From the NCBI GenBank assembly GCA_014534425.1, contig JACVRN010000039.1, forward strand, positions 1 through 38,943: DNA of 38,943 nucleotides. Reading direction: 5' to 3'. A model generated the notes under the pieces. It did not search any database. It was not told the origin of the DNA and worked only from the letters and a program-made list of their open reading frames with translations. Positions 1 through 6,474 of the stretch are shown here, in pieces. A program made the translations under genes and the position numbers. The stretch comes from Pyrinomonadaceae bacterium. Its GTDB lineage: Bacteria > Acidobacteriota > Blastocatellia > Pyrinomonadales > Pyrinomonadaceae. Every line of letters starts with the position of its first letter. Positions within the stretch are counted from its first letter, which is position 1.

Positions 1-515
1 GAGATGTAGCCTTTGGCGTGTGCATCGCGCAAGTCTGACATAAAGCGACGGCCTGAGACGGTAGAGTAAACTTTGAAAGCCATTGCGAATATCATATCTT
101 CCAATGGCAAGCGCGGGCGTCCGTTCGTTTGCGCTGGCTCTCCGACACCCTGACAGAGTTGGTGCAAGAGATAAAGGAACTGCGCTTTCTCTTGAGTCTG
201 CGCTTTGTTGTACGCGGGCCATTCTTGCCGATAGGTCTTGCGCTCGACTTCTACCTTCTCTGTAACAGTGGTCTTGCCGTTCTCAGTGACAGTTGACCTT
301 GTATAGACGGTCTTTTCAACGGCGAACTGGACAGCAAAGAGATGCTTGCACTTCTCACCACGAAAATCATAATCAGGGCAAGAGCATTTATTGTTTTCAA
401 GGTCAACTTTGTATGTGCCGCGTCCTGCCTGTGAAGGAACTAGCCAGAGGTCTCCTTTGCGGGTAAGCTTGACCTTATCTGCTATCGCGCGTCCCTTAGC
501 CTCTCTTAAACTCAT
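1..515 (-). CDS. Transposase, N-terminal part, with SWIM zinc finger
   Basis: Reading the minus strand from an ATG at 515 gives an open frame of 171 codons that runs off the left edge, so the C-terminal catalytic part is missing from the window. Residues of the form C-S-C-P-D-Y then, nine residues after the second Cys, C-K-H make a SWIM-type zinc finger (CxC...CxH), a DNA or protein binding module. The stretch that follows (RQEWPAYNKAQTQEKAQF, then GRPRLPLEDMIFAMAFKVYS and GRRFMSDLRDAHAKGY) is the pattern I associate with the N-terminus of a DDE-type transposase family. The start is supported by GGAG nine bases upstream and by a good promoter further up. No stop codon occurs in the visible part, so the copy may be intact. 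It marks the left side as mobile DNA. Confidence 0.8.
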   Translation of the reverse strand, partial: MSLREAKGRAIADKVKLTRKGDLWLVPSQAGRGTYKVDLENNKCSCPDYDFRGEKCKHLFAVQFAVEKTVYTRSTVTENGKTTVTEKVEVERKTYRQEWPAYNKAQTQEKAQFLYLLHQLCQGVGEPAQTNGRPRLPLEDMIFAMAFKVYSTVSGRRFMSDLRDAHAKGYI

Positions 516-558
516 CTTTTTAGTCTCCGCAGTTAGTGTTATCGCTCTATACCTATGC

Positions 559-587
559 AGTATATTATTAGTTAGGTATATAGTCAA
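559..587 (-). promoter_or_regulatory. Promoter for the transposase
   Basis: On the minus strand a -35 box TTGACT (587-582) is followed by a 17-bp spacer and a -10 box TATACT (564-559). Transcription would begin near 552, giving a leader of about 37 nt with GGAG before the ATG at 515. The boxes lie inside a repeated motif shared with the divergent promoter. Confidence 0.6.
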
Positions 588-598
588 GAAGTATTTAT

Positions 599-627
599 TT
601 GACAGTATATGATTTTTAAGGTATATA
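599..627 (+). promoter_or_regulatory. Near-consensus promoter for the three-gene cassette
   Basis: TTGACA (599-604), a 17-bp spacer and TATATA (622-627) form an almost ideal sigma-70 type promoter. The expected start site is near 634, only about three bases before the ATG at 637. If so, the message is leaderless or nearly so. No Shine-Dalgarno sequence is present between the -10 box and the ATG. Confidence 0.7.
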
Positions 628-636
628 GTCCCTACT

Positions 637-987
637 ATGGCTAGAGTACCTATTACCGTTATGGGCTATCGTTGCGAGCGCTGCGAGCATGAATGGATAC
701 CTAGAGGCGAAAATGAGAAAGAGCCTCGCGTGTGTCCGAAGTGTAAAAGCCCCTACTGGAACCGTCCGAGAAAGGCTACCTCAATGATGAGCTACGAAGA
801 TTTTAGAGACACGATTAAGCGAACCTTGAAAGAGGCGGGCAAGTCCCTAACATGGACTGAGATTAGAACGACCGCCAAGCTGCCACAGGCTCTCCCTAAT
901 AATCAGTGGGTTCGCAAGATGGAGAAGGACATCGGACTCAAGCGCGAGAAAGATAAAAATGGTGTAATCCACTGGCAACTCAGCTAA
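637..987 (+). CDS. Zinc ribbon / winged-helix-like small protein
   Basis: A 116-aa protein. The first 45 residues carry two CxxC knuckles (C-E-R-C near residue 13-16 and C-P-K-C near 33-36), a treble or ribbon-type zinc site. It is followed by a basic stretch and a roughly 65-residue helical part ending in a beta-like turn (K-N-G-V-I-H-W) that looks like a winged helix. Such proteins usually bind nucleic acid. It is the first gene of a compact cassette: the stop is nine bases before the next ATG. There is no Shine-Dalgarno and the promoter sits directly on the start codon. The gene's position beside repeats could mean that it represses its own promoter, which is inference. Codon use (AGA, TTA and CTA common) looks unlike the GC-rich core genes to the right, suggesting transfer. 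Confidence 0.65.
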   Translation: MARVPITVMGYRCERCEHEWIPRGENEKEPRVCPKCKSPYWNRPRKATSMMSYEDFRDTIKRTLKEAGKSLTWTEIRTTAKLPQALPNNQWVRKMEKDIGLKREKDKNGVIHWQLS

Positions 988-996
988 ACTACCGAT

Positions 997-1524
997 ATGG
1001 CGCAAGCGAATCGGTTAAAACTGCCGAGTGCTTCGGCTAGACAGCAAGCCGAAAATAAACTCATCTGGAATGAAGAGCGCAACCCGCGCTCTGCGCTCTT
1101 CTACACTATTGGATATACAGGGCGAAGATTAGACGAGATTCTGGACTTACTTATAGCGCATGAAGTACGAACGCTTGTTGATATTCGCCAGTATCCTATA
1201 AGCATGTATCGTCCAGAGATGAGCAAGGGTAATTTAAGGCAGGCCGTTGAAGAGCGCGGATTGATTTACGCTCACTTTCCCCAGCTTGGCGTCCCTAGAG
1301 ACATTCGCGCCAAAGCGATAGAGACAGGGACGCGAGATATAATATGGGAATGGTACGACCAACATATTGTCGCACCTTATATCAGGCGCAACCTTCACAG
1401 GTTCTTTAATACTCTTGAGCATCGTGTGGCGCTTATGTGTGTTGAGGTAGACCCGCATGAGTGCCACAGACATAGACTCTCTTTAGCTCTTGAAGCAAGG
1501 GGCCTGACTAGCTTCGATTTATAA
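997..1524 (+). CDS. DUF488 family protein
   Basis: A 175-aa protein. After a non-conserved N-terminal 35 residues come the hallmarks of DUF488: F-Y-T-I-G-Y-T-G-R, then L-V-D-I-R-Q-Y-P (residues about 65-72), and a late C-V-E-V-D-P-H-E-C-H-R-H motif (about 148-159) with conserved Cys and His. The family's reaction is not established. The fold is small alpha/beta, and the conserved Arg, Cys and His suggest an enzyme or a nucleic-acid-linked activity. The gene follows its neighbour by nine bases and is followed by the next after six bases, so the three are almost surely co-transcribed. No clear Shine-Dalgarno precedes the ATG. Confidence 0.8.
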   Translation: MAQANRLKLPSASARQQAENKLIWNEERNPRSALFYTIGYTGRRLDEILDLLIAHEVRTLVDIRQYPISMYRPEMSKGNLRQAVEERGLIYAHFPQLGVPRDIRAKAIETGTRDIIWEWYDQHIVAPYIRRNLHRFFNTLEHRVALMCVEVDPHECHRHRLSLALEARGLTSFDL

Positions 1525-1530
1525 CAAGCC

Positions 1531-2325
1531 ATGCCACTACGTGAGACGAAAAGAGCCTTAATCGTCGTCCGTACTTATCCGATACCCGCCTTATCAGGCG
1601 TAGAGGTTTCCTGTACGGCTGCGATTACAGATAAAGGCGAATGGCTACGTCTCTATCCTGTACCTTACAGATTCTTAAAGCCTGACAAGCGCTTCAAAAA
1701 GTATCAGTGGATAGATGTTAGCGTTATCAAAGCGTCAGACTCTCGTCCAGAAAGCTACACGCCAGAGATAAACACCATCAACGTACTAACAGACCCGCTC
1801 CCTACTGATAACGAATGGCAAGCTAGAAAGCAGAGAGTTTATCCGCTTAGAGTGCCTAGCTTGTGCCATCTGCAAAGAGAGCGGGACGCGAATAAGTATC
1901 CGACTCTAGGGTTCTTTCGCCCGAAGGTTATAGAAAGGCTGCGGATAACAAAGGCAACGCCACAATGGACGCAAGCGCAGTTAGACATGCTCCGTCAAGG
2001 TCATCTCTTTGAAGTACAGCCGCAAGCGGAACTAGAGAAAGTCCCTTTTGATTTTCATTACATCTTTCGTTGTGAAGATGAGGCATGTAAAGGCCACGCT
2101 CTGCATTGTACCGACTGGGAAATGGGGCAGGCGTGGCGAAGTTGGTCAAAGCAGTATGGCGCAGACTGGGAAGCCCCTTTTCGGCAGAGGTTCGAGACGG
2201 AGATGATAGAGCGTAACGACACTCACTTTTATGTTGGAACTATCCAACGACACCCGAACAGATGGATTATCATTGGTCTGTTCTACCCGCCGAAGCCTAA
2301 GACCCCTTTGTTGTTTGAGAAATAA
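1531..2325 (+). CDS. Unrecognised 264-aa protein partnered with DUF488
   Basis: I recognise the type only as a conserved hypothetical found next to DUF488 genes; no function is known to me. The N-terminal third (A-L-I-V-V-R-T-Y-P, then E-V-S-C-T-A-A-I, then G-E-W-L-R-L-Y-P-V-P-Y-R) reads like a beta-barrel and faintly resembles the dual OB-fold proteins of conflict islands; that link is a weak inference. The C-terminal half has a possible metal site (C-E-D-E-A-C-K-G-H, then H-C-T-D-W-E-M), a conserved-looking F-R-Q-R-F-E-T-E-M and the end W-I-I-I-G-L-F-Y. There is no signal peptide or membrane segment, so it should be cytosolic. It is the last gene of the cassette, six bases after the DUF488 stop, again without a Shine-Dalgarno. 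AT-richer codon use fits acquisition with its neighbours. Confidence 0.6.
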   Translation: MPLRETKRALIVVRTYPIPALSGVEVSCTAAITDKGEWLRLYPVPYRFLKPDKRFKKYQWIDVSVIKASDSRPESYTPEINTINVLTDPLPTDNEWQARKQRVYPLRVPSLCHLQRERDANKYPTLGFFRPKVIERLRITKATPQWTQAQLDMLRQGHLFEVQPQAELEKVPFDFHYIFRCEDEACKGHALHCTDWEMGQAWRSWSKQYGADWEAPFRQRFETEMIERNDTHFYVGTIQRHPNRWIIIGLFYPPKPKTPLLFEK

Positions 2326-2326
2326 T

Positions 2327-2388
2327 CTTGCCTCAAAAACATTCCTTCTGCCTCAAAAGTCAGCCTGATTAGCCCTTATTGAGGCAAG
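2327..2388. repeat. Inverted repeat after the cassette
   Basis: CTTGCCTCAA (2327-2336) and TTGAGGCAAG (2379-2388) are exact 10-bp inverted arms separated by 42 bases, starting two bases after the cassette's last stop codon. A partial extra copy, CTGCCTCAAAA, lies inside the loop. It may end the transcript or mark an element boundary. There is no T-tract, so it is not a typical terminator. The rest of the gap to 2519 holds a small hairpin (CGGCGTGTCGCCG, 2451-2463) and no gene. Confidence 0.5.
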
Positions 2389-2502
2389 GCCCATAAAAAT
2401 CGTAGGGGCAGAGGACTTGTCCCCACAGGCGTGTGGTAGACGGCAGACTTCGGCGTGTCGCCGTGTTGATGCGGCGCTGATTGTTGTTATTCAGTTTTGC
2501 TG

Positions 2503-2518
2503 TAGCTCTATAGAGCTA
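2503..2518. repeat. 16-bp perfect palindrome at a gene end
   Basis: TAGCTCTATAGAGCTA is fully self-complementary and lies one base from the stop codon of the minus-strand gene ending at 2520. It could form a short hairpin in the 3' end of that transcript, but no T-run follows on either strand. Confidence 0.45.
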
Positions 2519-2519
2519 G

Positions 2520-2876
2520 TCAGCCCTTGCTTGGTGTTTTCTTGGTGGGCTTCTTGCGCTCGTCGTCGCGTGTGCCGCCGACCTGCTCGTACTGGGAGCT
2601 ATTGGTGCCGTACTGCGCTCCGGTGGCTGCCTTCATGCGCTTGTTTTTATCGTTCAGCGCTTCCTCCAAGGCTTCCAATTCGTTGAGCAGCGCGTCCGAT
2701 TCGGACAGTTTTTGGAGATAGCTGTTCAGCTTGTCGCTGACCTTCTGTATGTCCTGCTCGTAGTCGTCCAGTTTCAGGCTCGCTCCGAAATCGGGCGGCG
2801 GTGTGATAGACCGCAACCCTGCAAGGCGCTGGCGTGCGGTTTCCAGGACAGGCGAAGTTCGTTTTCTTCTTGCCAT
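2520..2876 (-). CDS. Small charged helical protein of unknown function
   Basis: The ATG at 2876 gives 118 residues beginning MARRKRTSPVLETARQRLAG. GGAG lies about eight bases upstream, so I prefer this start to a longer one at 2972. A basic N-terminus is followed by a long helical, probably coiled-coil middle (about residues 45-85, rich in L, E, D and K), then a conserved-looking segment A-Q-Y-G-T-N-S-S-Q-Y-E-Q-V-G-G-T-R and a Lys/Thr-rich tail. I recall related orphan proteins, often in several copies per genome, in cyanobacteria and other bacteria, none with a known role. It lies alone on the minus strand between the cassette and the 21-bp array, and its 5' side faces that array. Confidence 0.65.
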   Translation of the reverse strand: MARRKRTSPVLETARQRLAGLRSITPPPDFGASLKLDDYEQDIQKVSDKLNSYLQKLSESDALLNELEALEEALNDKNKRMKAATGAQYGTNSSQYEQVGGTRDDERKKPTKKTPSKG

Positions 2877-3038
2877 TTGTTTAACTCCATTCAAGGCGAT
2901 GTCGAGGGTTAAGGCCGGAAGCTGGAGGTCTGACGGACAAAATTCAGCTTTTTTAAGGAAAAATCTGAGCAATTTGCCCTCTATTCAGCACTCCTCACGC
3001 TTGAATCCGGCCAGGTAAGGTTTAAACACGGGCGGCTC

Positions 3039-3374
3039 AAGTTCAAGTTTTGGTCGCTTGAACTTCAATTTGGGCGGCCAAAGTTCAAGTTTTGGTCGCT
3101 TAGATTTAAGTTCCAGCGACTAAAACTTAAAGTAAAGTCAGTGAAATTTAAGTTTTAGTCGCTCAAATTCAAGTTTTAGTCGCTCAGGTTGAAGTTTTAC
3201 CGGCTCCAACTCAAGTTTGAGCGGCTCAGGTTGAAGTTTTGGCGACTAGAATTTAAATCTCAGCGAGCAAGGCTTCAACTTTAGCGAGTGAAGTTCAAGC
3301 CTGAGACGATAAAGTTGCAACCTGAGCAGCTAAGATTCTGGCTGTGGTGACGGAAAATTTTACTCAAGTCGCTT
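3039..3374. repeat. Array of sixteen 21-bp degenerate units in perfect register
   Basis: Sixteen consecutive units of exactly 21 bp, with no insertion or deletion across 336 bp. A typical unit starts AAGTTCAAGTTTT and finishes with a GC-richer piece such as GGTCGCTC. A partial unit (GGGCGGCTC) precedes the array at 3030-3038. Base 5 of the unit is T in all sixteen units; bases 8, 11, 15 and 20 are nearly fixed; bases 3, 6, 9, 18 and 21 vary mostly by silent-type changes. Read on the plus strand in the frame starting at 3039, this gives a heptad like K-F-K-F-x-S/R-L, but stop codons interrupt units 6, 7, 12 and 15 of the array. The minus frames also contain stops. It is either a decayed heptad-repeat gene or a non-coding array with a two-helical-turn period. 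Confidence 0.85.
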
Positions 3375-3621
3375 AAATAACCCTGGAATGGCCGGGACAA
3401 TATAGTGCTAGATAGAAGATGTCAAGAATAATTTCTAACCTCAAGTTAGATTCAAACAGGATGAAAGGGATTGATTCATTGATTCATTTGTTCATTGATT
3501 CAATGAACAAATGATTAAATTTCTTCTTATCCTGTCCATCCCTGTTAATTTTCTTGATGGATAGGATAGAATTCAGCTTCAAGACAAAACCATAATTTTA
3601 GGTCTTTCAAGGAGGCCCGGC
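3375..3621. other. Gap before the Rieske gene
   Basis: No gene is supported here. The gap holds the first GATTCATT palindromic element (3440-3553, listed separately). The 68 bases after it lead into the Shine-Dalgarno AAGGAGG of the Rieske gene. A weak -10-like CATAAT at 3591-3596 has no good -35 partner. Confidence 0.5.
3440..3553. repeat. GATTCATT palindromic element, copy 1
   Basis: One flank begins CTCAAGTTAGATTCAAACAG. The core has 15-bp perfect arms (3484-3498 and 3500-3514) around a single base, built on repeats of the octamer TTCATTGA or its complement. The other flank, TTATCCTGT then CCCTGTTAATTTTC, read in reverse, matches the left flank of copy 3. Copies 1 and 3 therefore lie in opposite orientation and share both ends. 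Confidence 0.8.
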
Positions 3622-4530
3622 ATGGCGGAGACTTTGGCGCAGGTGATTGATAAGCAGGATGCTATTTCTGCGGCGGCGGATGCTTTGCAGCCCGCAGTGA
3701 CGGATTTGTTCAAGTCCGGCGGAGAGGCTGGACAGGCCGTCAAAAACTTTCTTCATGGGACATGGCTTGGGCATCCACTGCATCCTGTGTTGACGGATAT
3801 TCCGGTAGGCGCGTGGACGACTGCGCTTGCGCTGGATGCTATGGAGGCCGTGAGCGGGCGAGAGGAATTCGGCTCTGCCGCAGACGCAGCCGTGGCCGTA
3901 GGATTGGTCGGCGCTCTTGGCGCTGCTGCGACGGGCATCACAGATTGGTCTGACACGGAAGGGCGTGGACGCAAAGTCGGATTGGTTCACGCGCTGTTGA
4001 ATGCAGGCGCGACTACTCTCTATGCGGGTTCGCTCGTCTGTCGTCGCCGCAATTCGCGGCGCGTAGGAGTTGGACTTTCAATGCTGGGCTTTCTTGTTTC
4101 GGGCGCGGCTGCTTATCTGGGCGGCCATCTCGTCTTCGGAGAAAAGATTGGCGTTGACCACACGGCGGGCCAGCACTTCCCGAATGAGTACACGCCCGTC
4201 ATGGCCGAAGCAGCCCTTCCCGAAAATCAACTGACGCGAGTCTTGGTCAGGGATGTTCCTCTTCTGCTTGTTCGTCGCGCAGGTCAAATCTTTGCGCTCG
4301 CAGAAACATGCTCTCATCTCGGCGGGCCTCTCAGTGAAGGCGAACTGATAGACAACACCGTTCGCTGCCCCTGGCATTGCTCGCGCTTCTCGCTCTCGGA
4401 CGGAAGCGTCGTAGACGGCCCCGCCACACACCCGCAGCCCTGCATGGAAACTCGCGTCAGAGACGGACAGATAGAAGTCCGTCTTAAAAGAGTAAACCCC
4501 TCTGCGTGGGATGAGATTGAAGGAATGTAA
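3622..4530 (+). CDS. DUF2231 membrane protein fused to a Rieske [2Fe-2S] domain
   Basis: A 302-aa protein. The N-terminal half is a DUF2231-type membrane domain with the G-H-P-L-H-P motif at residues 50-55 and about four hydrophobic helices (roughly 60-75, 88-106, 122-138, 148-172). The C-terminal third is a Rieske domain with ligands C230-S-H232 and C249-P-W-H252, the usual CxH...CxxH set for a 2Fe-2S cluster, and a short form with no oxygenase active-site part. This predicts a membrane-anchored electron-transfer protein; partners are unknown. The start has a strong AAGGAGG eight bases upstream. A GATTCATT element begins directly after the stop codon. Which side of the membrane carries the Rieske domain cannot be settled here. 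Confidence 0.88.
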   Translation: MAETLAQVIDKQDAISAAADALQPAVTDLFKSGGEAGQAVKNFLHGTWLGHPLHPVLTDIPVGAWTTALALDAMEAVSGREEFGSAADAAVAVGLVGALGAAATGITDWSDTEGRGRKVGLVHALLNAGATTLYAGSLVCRRRNSRRVGVGLSMLGFLVSGAAAYLGGHLVFGEKIGVDHTAGQHFPNEYTPVMAEAALPENQLTRVLVRDVPLLLVRRAGQIFALAETCSHLGGPLSEGELIDNTVRCPWHCSRFSLSDGSVVDGPATHPQPCMETRVRDGQIEVRLKRVNPSAWDEIEGM

Positions 4531-4599
4531 AAGATTGATTCATTTATTCATTGATTCAATGAACCGATGATTCAATGAATCAATCTTCTTTCATCCCTG
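4531..4599. repeat. GATTCATT palindromic element, copy 2
   Basis: AAGATTGATTCATT (4531-4544) pairs with AATGAATCAATCTT (4574-4587), with further GATTCATT-type octamers and the conserved centre TGAACCGATGA between. It starts on the base after the Rieske stop codon. The AACAGGAT-type outer flank is missing on the left and reduced to TTCATCCCTG on the right, so it looks like a shortened copy. Confidence 0.8.
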
Positions 4600-4629
4600 C
4601 TTTTGTGCTAGAATCTTTTTAATCCGATT

Positions 4630-4971
4630 ATGTACGAAACGTCGCGTCATTTACATTCCAACCGGCTGCTTGAGCGTTTTTCCGAGCGCCTGGACGACCT
4701 GTTGCTGAAGGCCAGAGACCACGAGCCGCATCTTCCGCCGGAATTGCTGGACGAAATAGCGGCTACGACCGGCGAGATAATGATTGTGCTGATGAACTTT
4801 CAGGAAAACAGGCAGACCGACGCGTTGCTGCATGAAGCGCTCACACATGCCAGCAACCTTCGGCAGCATCTAAGGTCGCGCCAGTTCAAAGATGAAGAGA
4901 TCACCGAAGCCTTCCACGGCTTGAAGCAAGAGGTGGAGCAGCTTGTTCGTCAAAGCCGCCGCGCCGCTTAA
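4630..4971 (+). CDS. Small all-helical hypothetical protein
   Basis: A 113-aa protein that I do not recognise. It is predicted to be almost wholly alpha-helical, with amphipathic stretches at about residues 10-30, 38-60, 63-85 and 88-110. It has no Cys pairs, signal peptide or membrane segment. No Shine-Dalgarno precedes the ATG. An extended -10-like TGCTAGAAT at 4606-4614 would put the transcript start about nine bases before the ATG, again a near-leaderless arrangement. The O-methyltransferase gene begins 79 bases after the stop. The frame is intact and codon use matches the core genes, so I take it as real. Confidence 0.6.
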   Translation: MYETSRHLHSNRLLERFSERLDDLLLKARDHEPHLPPELLDEIAATTGEIMIVLMNFQENRQTDALLHEALTHASNLRQHLRSRQFKDEEITEAFHGLKQEVEQLVRQSRRAA

Positions 4972-5050
4972 AATTTTTGACCGCAAGCTCCGCGATGCTC
5001 TTCATACGCCATCTTCATTCAAATACAATTCCTCTTTCGCAGGAGACTTT

Positions 5051-5707
5051 ATGAAAGCTCGCATTGATGCCATCATTCAACGCGAACAGGCAGAGTATCT
5101 GGAACGCCTTCACCCTGAGAACACTGGCTTGCTGGCAGAGATGGAGGCGTACGCCGCAGAGCATCGCGTGCCGATTGCTGATAGAGAAGTAGCGCTCTTT
5201 CTTGAGATAACCGCACGGGCTATGGGCGCTCGCTTTATTCTGGAGATAGGCGCGGCCATAGGCTATTCGGTCGTACACCTTGCGCGCTCACTTGCTCCCG
5301 GCGGACTGCTCGTCACCATAGAGCCTAATGAAGAGATGATACGGCGCTCAGAAGAGTACCTGACGCGCGCTGGCTTGCGCGAGCGTGTGCGTATAGAGCG
5401 CGGCTTTGCGCTCGAAGTTATGCCGCGACTCCAGGAGACGTTCGACCTCGTCTACATTGACGCCGTGAAAGAGGAGTACACGGCCTACCTAGACCTCGCG
5501 CTGCCCAGGCTTAGAACCGGAGGCGTCATCATAGCAGACAACGTGCTGTGGGGCGGACAGGTCGCGGGCGAGATACGAAGCGCGGAGCAAACCGCTTCCA
5601 CACAAGCCCTGCGCGCCTTCAACCAGCACTTCGTTCATCACCCTTCGCTGCGCGCAGAAATTCTCTCGGTCGGAGACGGCCTGGGCTACGGCGTCAAAGT
5701 TCAATGA
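5051..5707 (+). CDS. SAM-dependent O-methyltransferase (family 3, CCoAMT-like)
   Basis: A 218-aa class I methyltransferase. Motif I, L-E-I-G-A-A-I-G-Y-S (about residues 64-73), binds SAM. V-Y-I-D-A (about 134-138) carries the metal/substrate-site aspartate typical of caffeoyl-CoA and catechol-type O-methyltransferases, and A-D-N-V-L-W-G-G (about 162-169) is the family signature near the active site. The substrate is unknown; bacterial members methylate small hydroxylated compounds or tRNA hydroxyuridine (TrmR type). The ATG at 5051 is chosen because AGGAGA precedes it at 5041 and because upstream residues in the longer frame from 4943 do not fit the family. Its stop overlaps the next gene by ATGA, so translation of tsaC is probably coupled. 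Confidence 0.85.
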   Translation: MKARIDAIIQREQAEYLERLHPENTGLLAEMEAYAAEHRVPIADREVALFLEITARAMGARFILEIGAAIGYSVVHLARSLAPGGLLVTIEPNEEMIRRSEEYLTRAGLRERVRIERGFALEVMPRLQETFDLVYIDAVKEEYTAYLDLALPRLRTGGVIIADNVLWGGQVAGEIRSAEQTASTQALRAFNQHFVHHPSLRAEILSVGDGLGYGVKVQ

Positions 5708-6363
5708 GCGAGAGAGAAAAGCCCGCACACAGAATCCTGCCTGATACAGAAGCTACGAGGGAACACGCGCGCCGTATAGTCGAGGCCGGAGGCGTAGTGG
5801 CTTTTCGCACAGACACCTTCTACGGTCTCGGCGCAGACCCTTTCAACCCCACGGGAGTCTCGCGCATCAACCGCCTGAAAGAACGTGAAGGCCGAAAGCC
5901 CGTGCTGGTGGTTATCTCTGACAGCGAGGTGGCCGAGCGCTTCATGGCTGAAAAGGCCGCGCTCTTTGATGAGTTGACGAATCATTACTGGCCCGGAGCG
6001 CTGACGGTCATAGTCAAAGCGCGCTCAAGTGTGCCGGATGGAATTACCGCCGGAAGCGGAACAATCGGTCTGCGGCTGCCTGGCGATGAAGATGTGCGTG
6101 CCTTTATACGCACCTGCGGCGGCGCTCTGACCGCCACCAGCGCAAACCTCGCAGGCGAACCGCCCGCCCGCACAGCAGCCGAAGTCGCACACTATTTCCC
6201 CACCGAACTCGATTTGATTATAGACGCAGGCGACGCGCGCACAGACAAGCCCTCGACCGTCATAGACGCCAGCCCTCCCCACCCCCGCCTCATACGCGAA
6301 GGCGAAATCCCTCGTCAAGATTTAGAGCGGACATTAAGCGCTCTCGGAGTAGAGTTGAAATAA
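5704..6363 (+). CDS. tsaC: L-threonylcarbamoyladenylate synthase (TsaC/Sua5/YrdC)
   Basis: A 219-aa YrdC-domain protein that would make threonylcarbamoyl-AMP from threonine, bicarbonate and ATP, the first step of t6A37 formation in ANN-reading tRNAs. Diagnostic stretches are F-R-T-D-T-F-Y-G-L-G-A-D-P, K-E-R-E-G-R-K-P, L-T-A-T-S-A-N and S-T-V-I-D. The length fits the short TsaC form without the Sua5 C-terminal domain. The start ATG at 5704 overlaps the upstream stop (ATGA); a longer in-frame start at 5548 only adds out-of-family sequence overlapping the methyltransferase gene. Its partner tsaB lies 9 kb to the right; tsaD and tsaE are not in the window. Confidence 0.92.
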   Translation: MSEREKPAHRILPDTEATREHARRIVEAGGVVAFRTDTFYGLGADPFNPTGVSRINRLKEREGRKPVLVVISDSEVAERFMAEKAALFDELTNHYWPGALTVIVKARSSVPDGITAGSGTIGLRLPGDEDVRAFIRTCGGALTATSANLAGEPPARTAAEVAHYFPTELDLIIDAGDARTDKPSTVIDASPPHPRLIREGEIPRQDLERTLSALGVELK

Positions 6364-6372
6364 GCGCGGAAA

Positions 6373-6474
6373 GAAATTAACAGGATGAGAAGAGATTGAT
6401 TCATTGATTCATTGAATCAATGAACCGATGATTCAATGAATCAATCCCTTCATCCTGTTTGAATCTAACTTGAG
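6373..6474. repeat. GATTCATT palindromic element, copy 3
   Basis: This element fills the gap between two convergent genes. The left flank GAAATTAACAGGATGAG begins ten bases after the tsaC stop, and the right flank ends at the base before the stop of the solute-binding protein gene. The core shares a 30-base identical stretch with copy 2. Outer arms AACAGGATGA and TCATCCTGTT pair. A hairpin here could end transcripts from both sides, though no T-tract is present. Confidence 0.85.

Larger units (their letters stand above)
558..630. repeat. Paired direct repeat in the divergent promoter region
   Basis: A 28-bp block occurs at 558-585 and again at 603-630. Both copies begin CAGTATAT and end AGGTATATAGTC, with a variable 8-bp middle, and they are offset by 45 bp. 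A third, inverted AGGTATA core (read as TATACCT) is at 547-553. The first copy overlays the transposase promoter and the second overlays the cassette promoter. They could be operators for a shared regulator or subterminal transposase binding sites. Confidence 0.6.

Noticed and set aside
2417..3018. Several plus-strand frames opposite the 118-aa minus-strand gene
   Set aside because: Cys/Arg-rich composition, no ribosome sites, and the minus-strand protein has a convincing start and family-like sequence.
3039..3374. The 21-bp array as a CRISPR array
   Set aside because: Units are contiguous and degenerate with no unique spacers, and no cas genes are near.
4943..5050. A longer start for the O-methyltransferase
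   Set aside because: The extra residues are not family-like, overlap the previous gene, and a good AGGAGA sits before the ATG at 5051.
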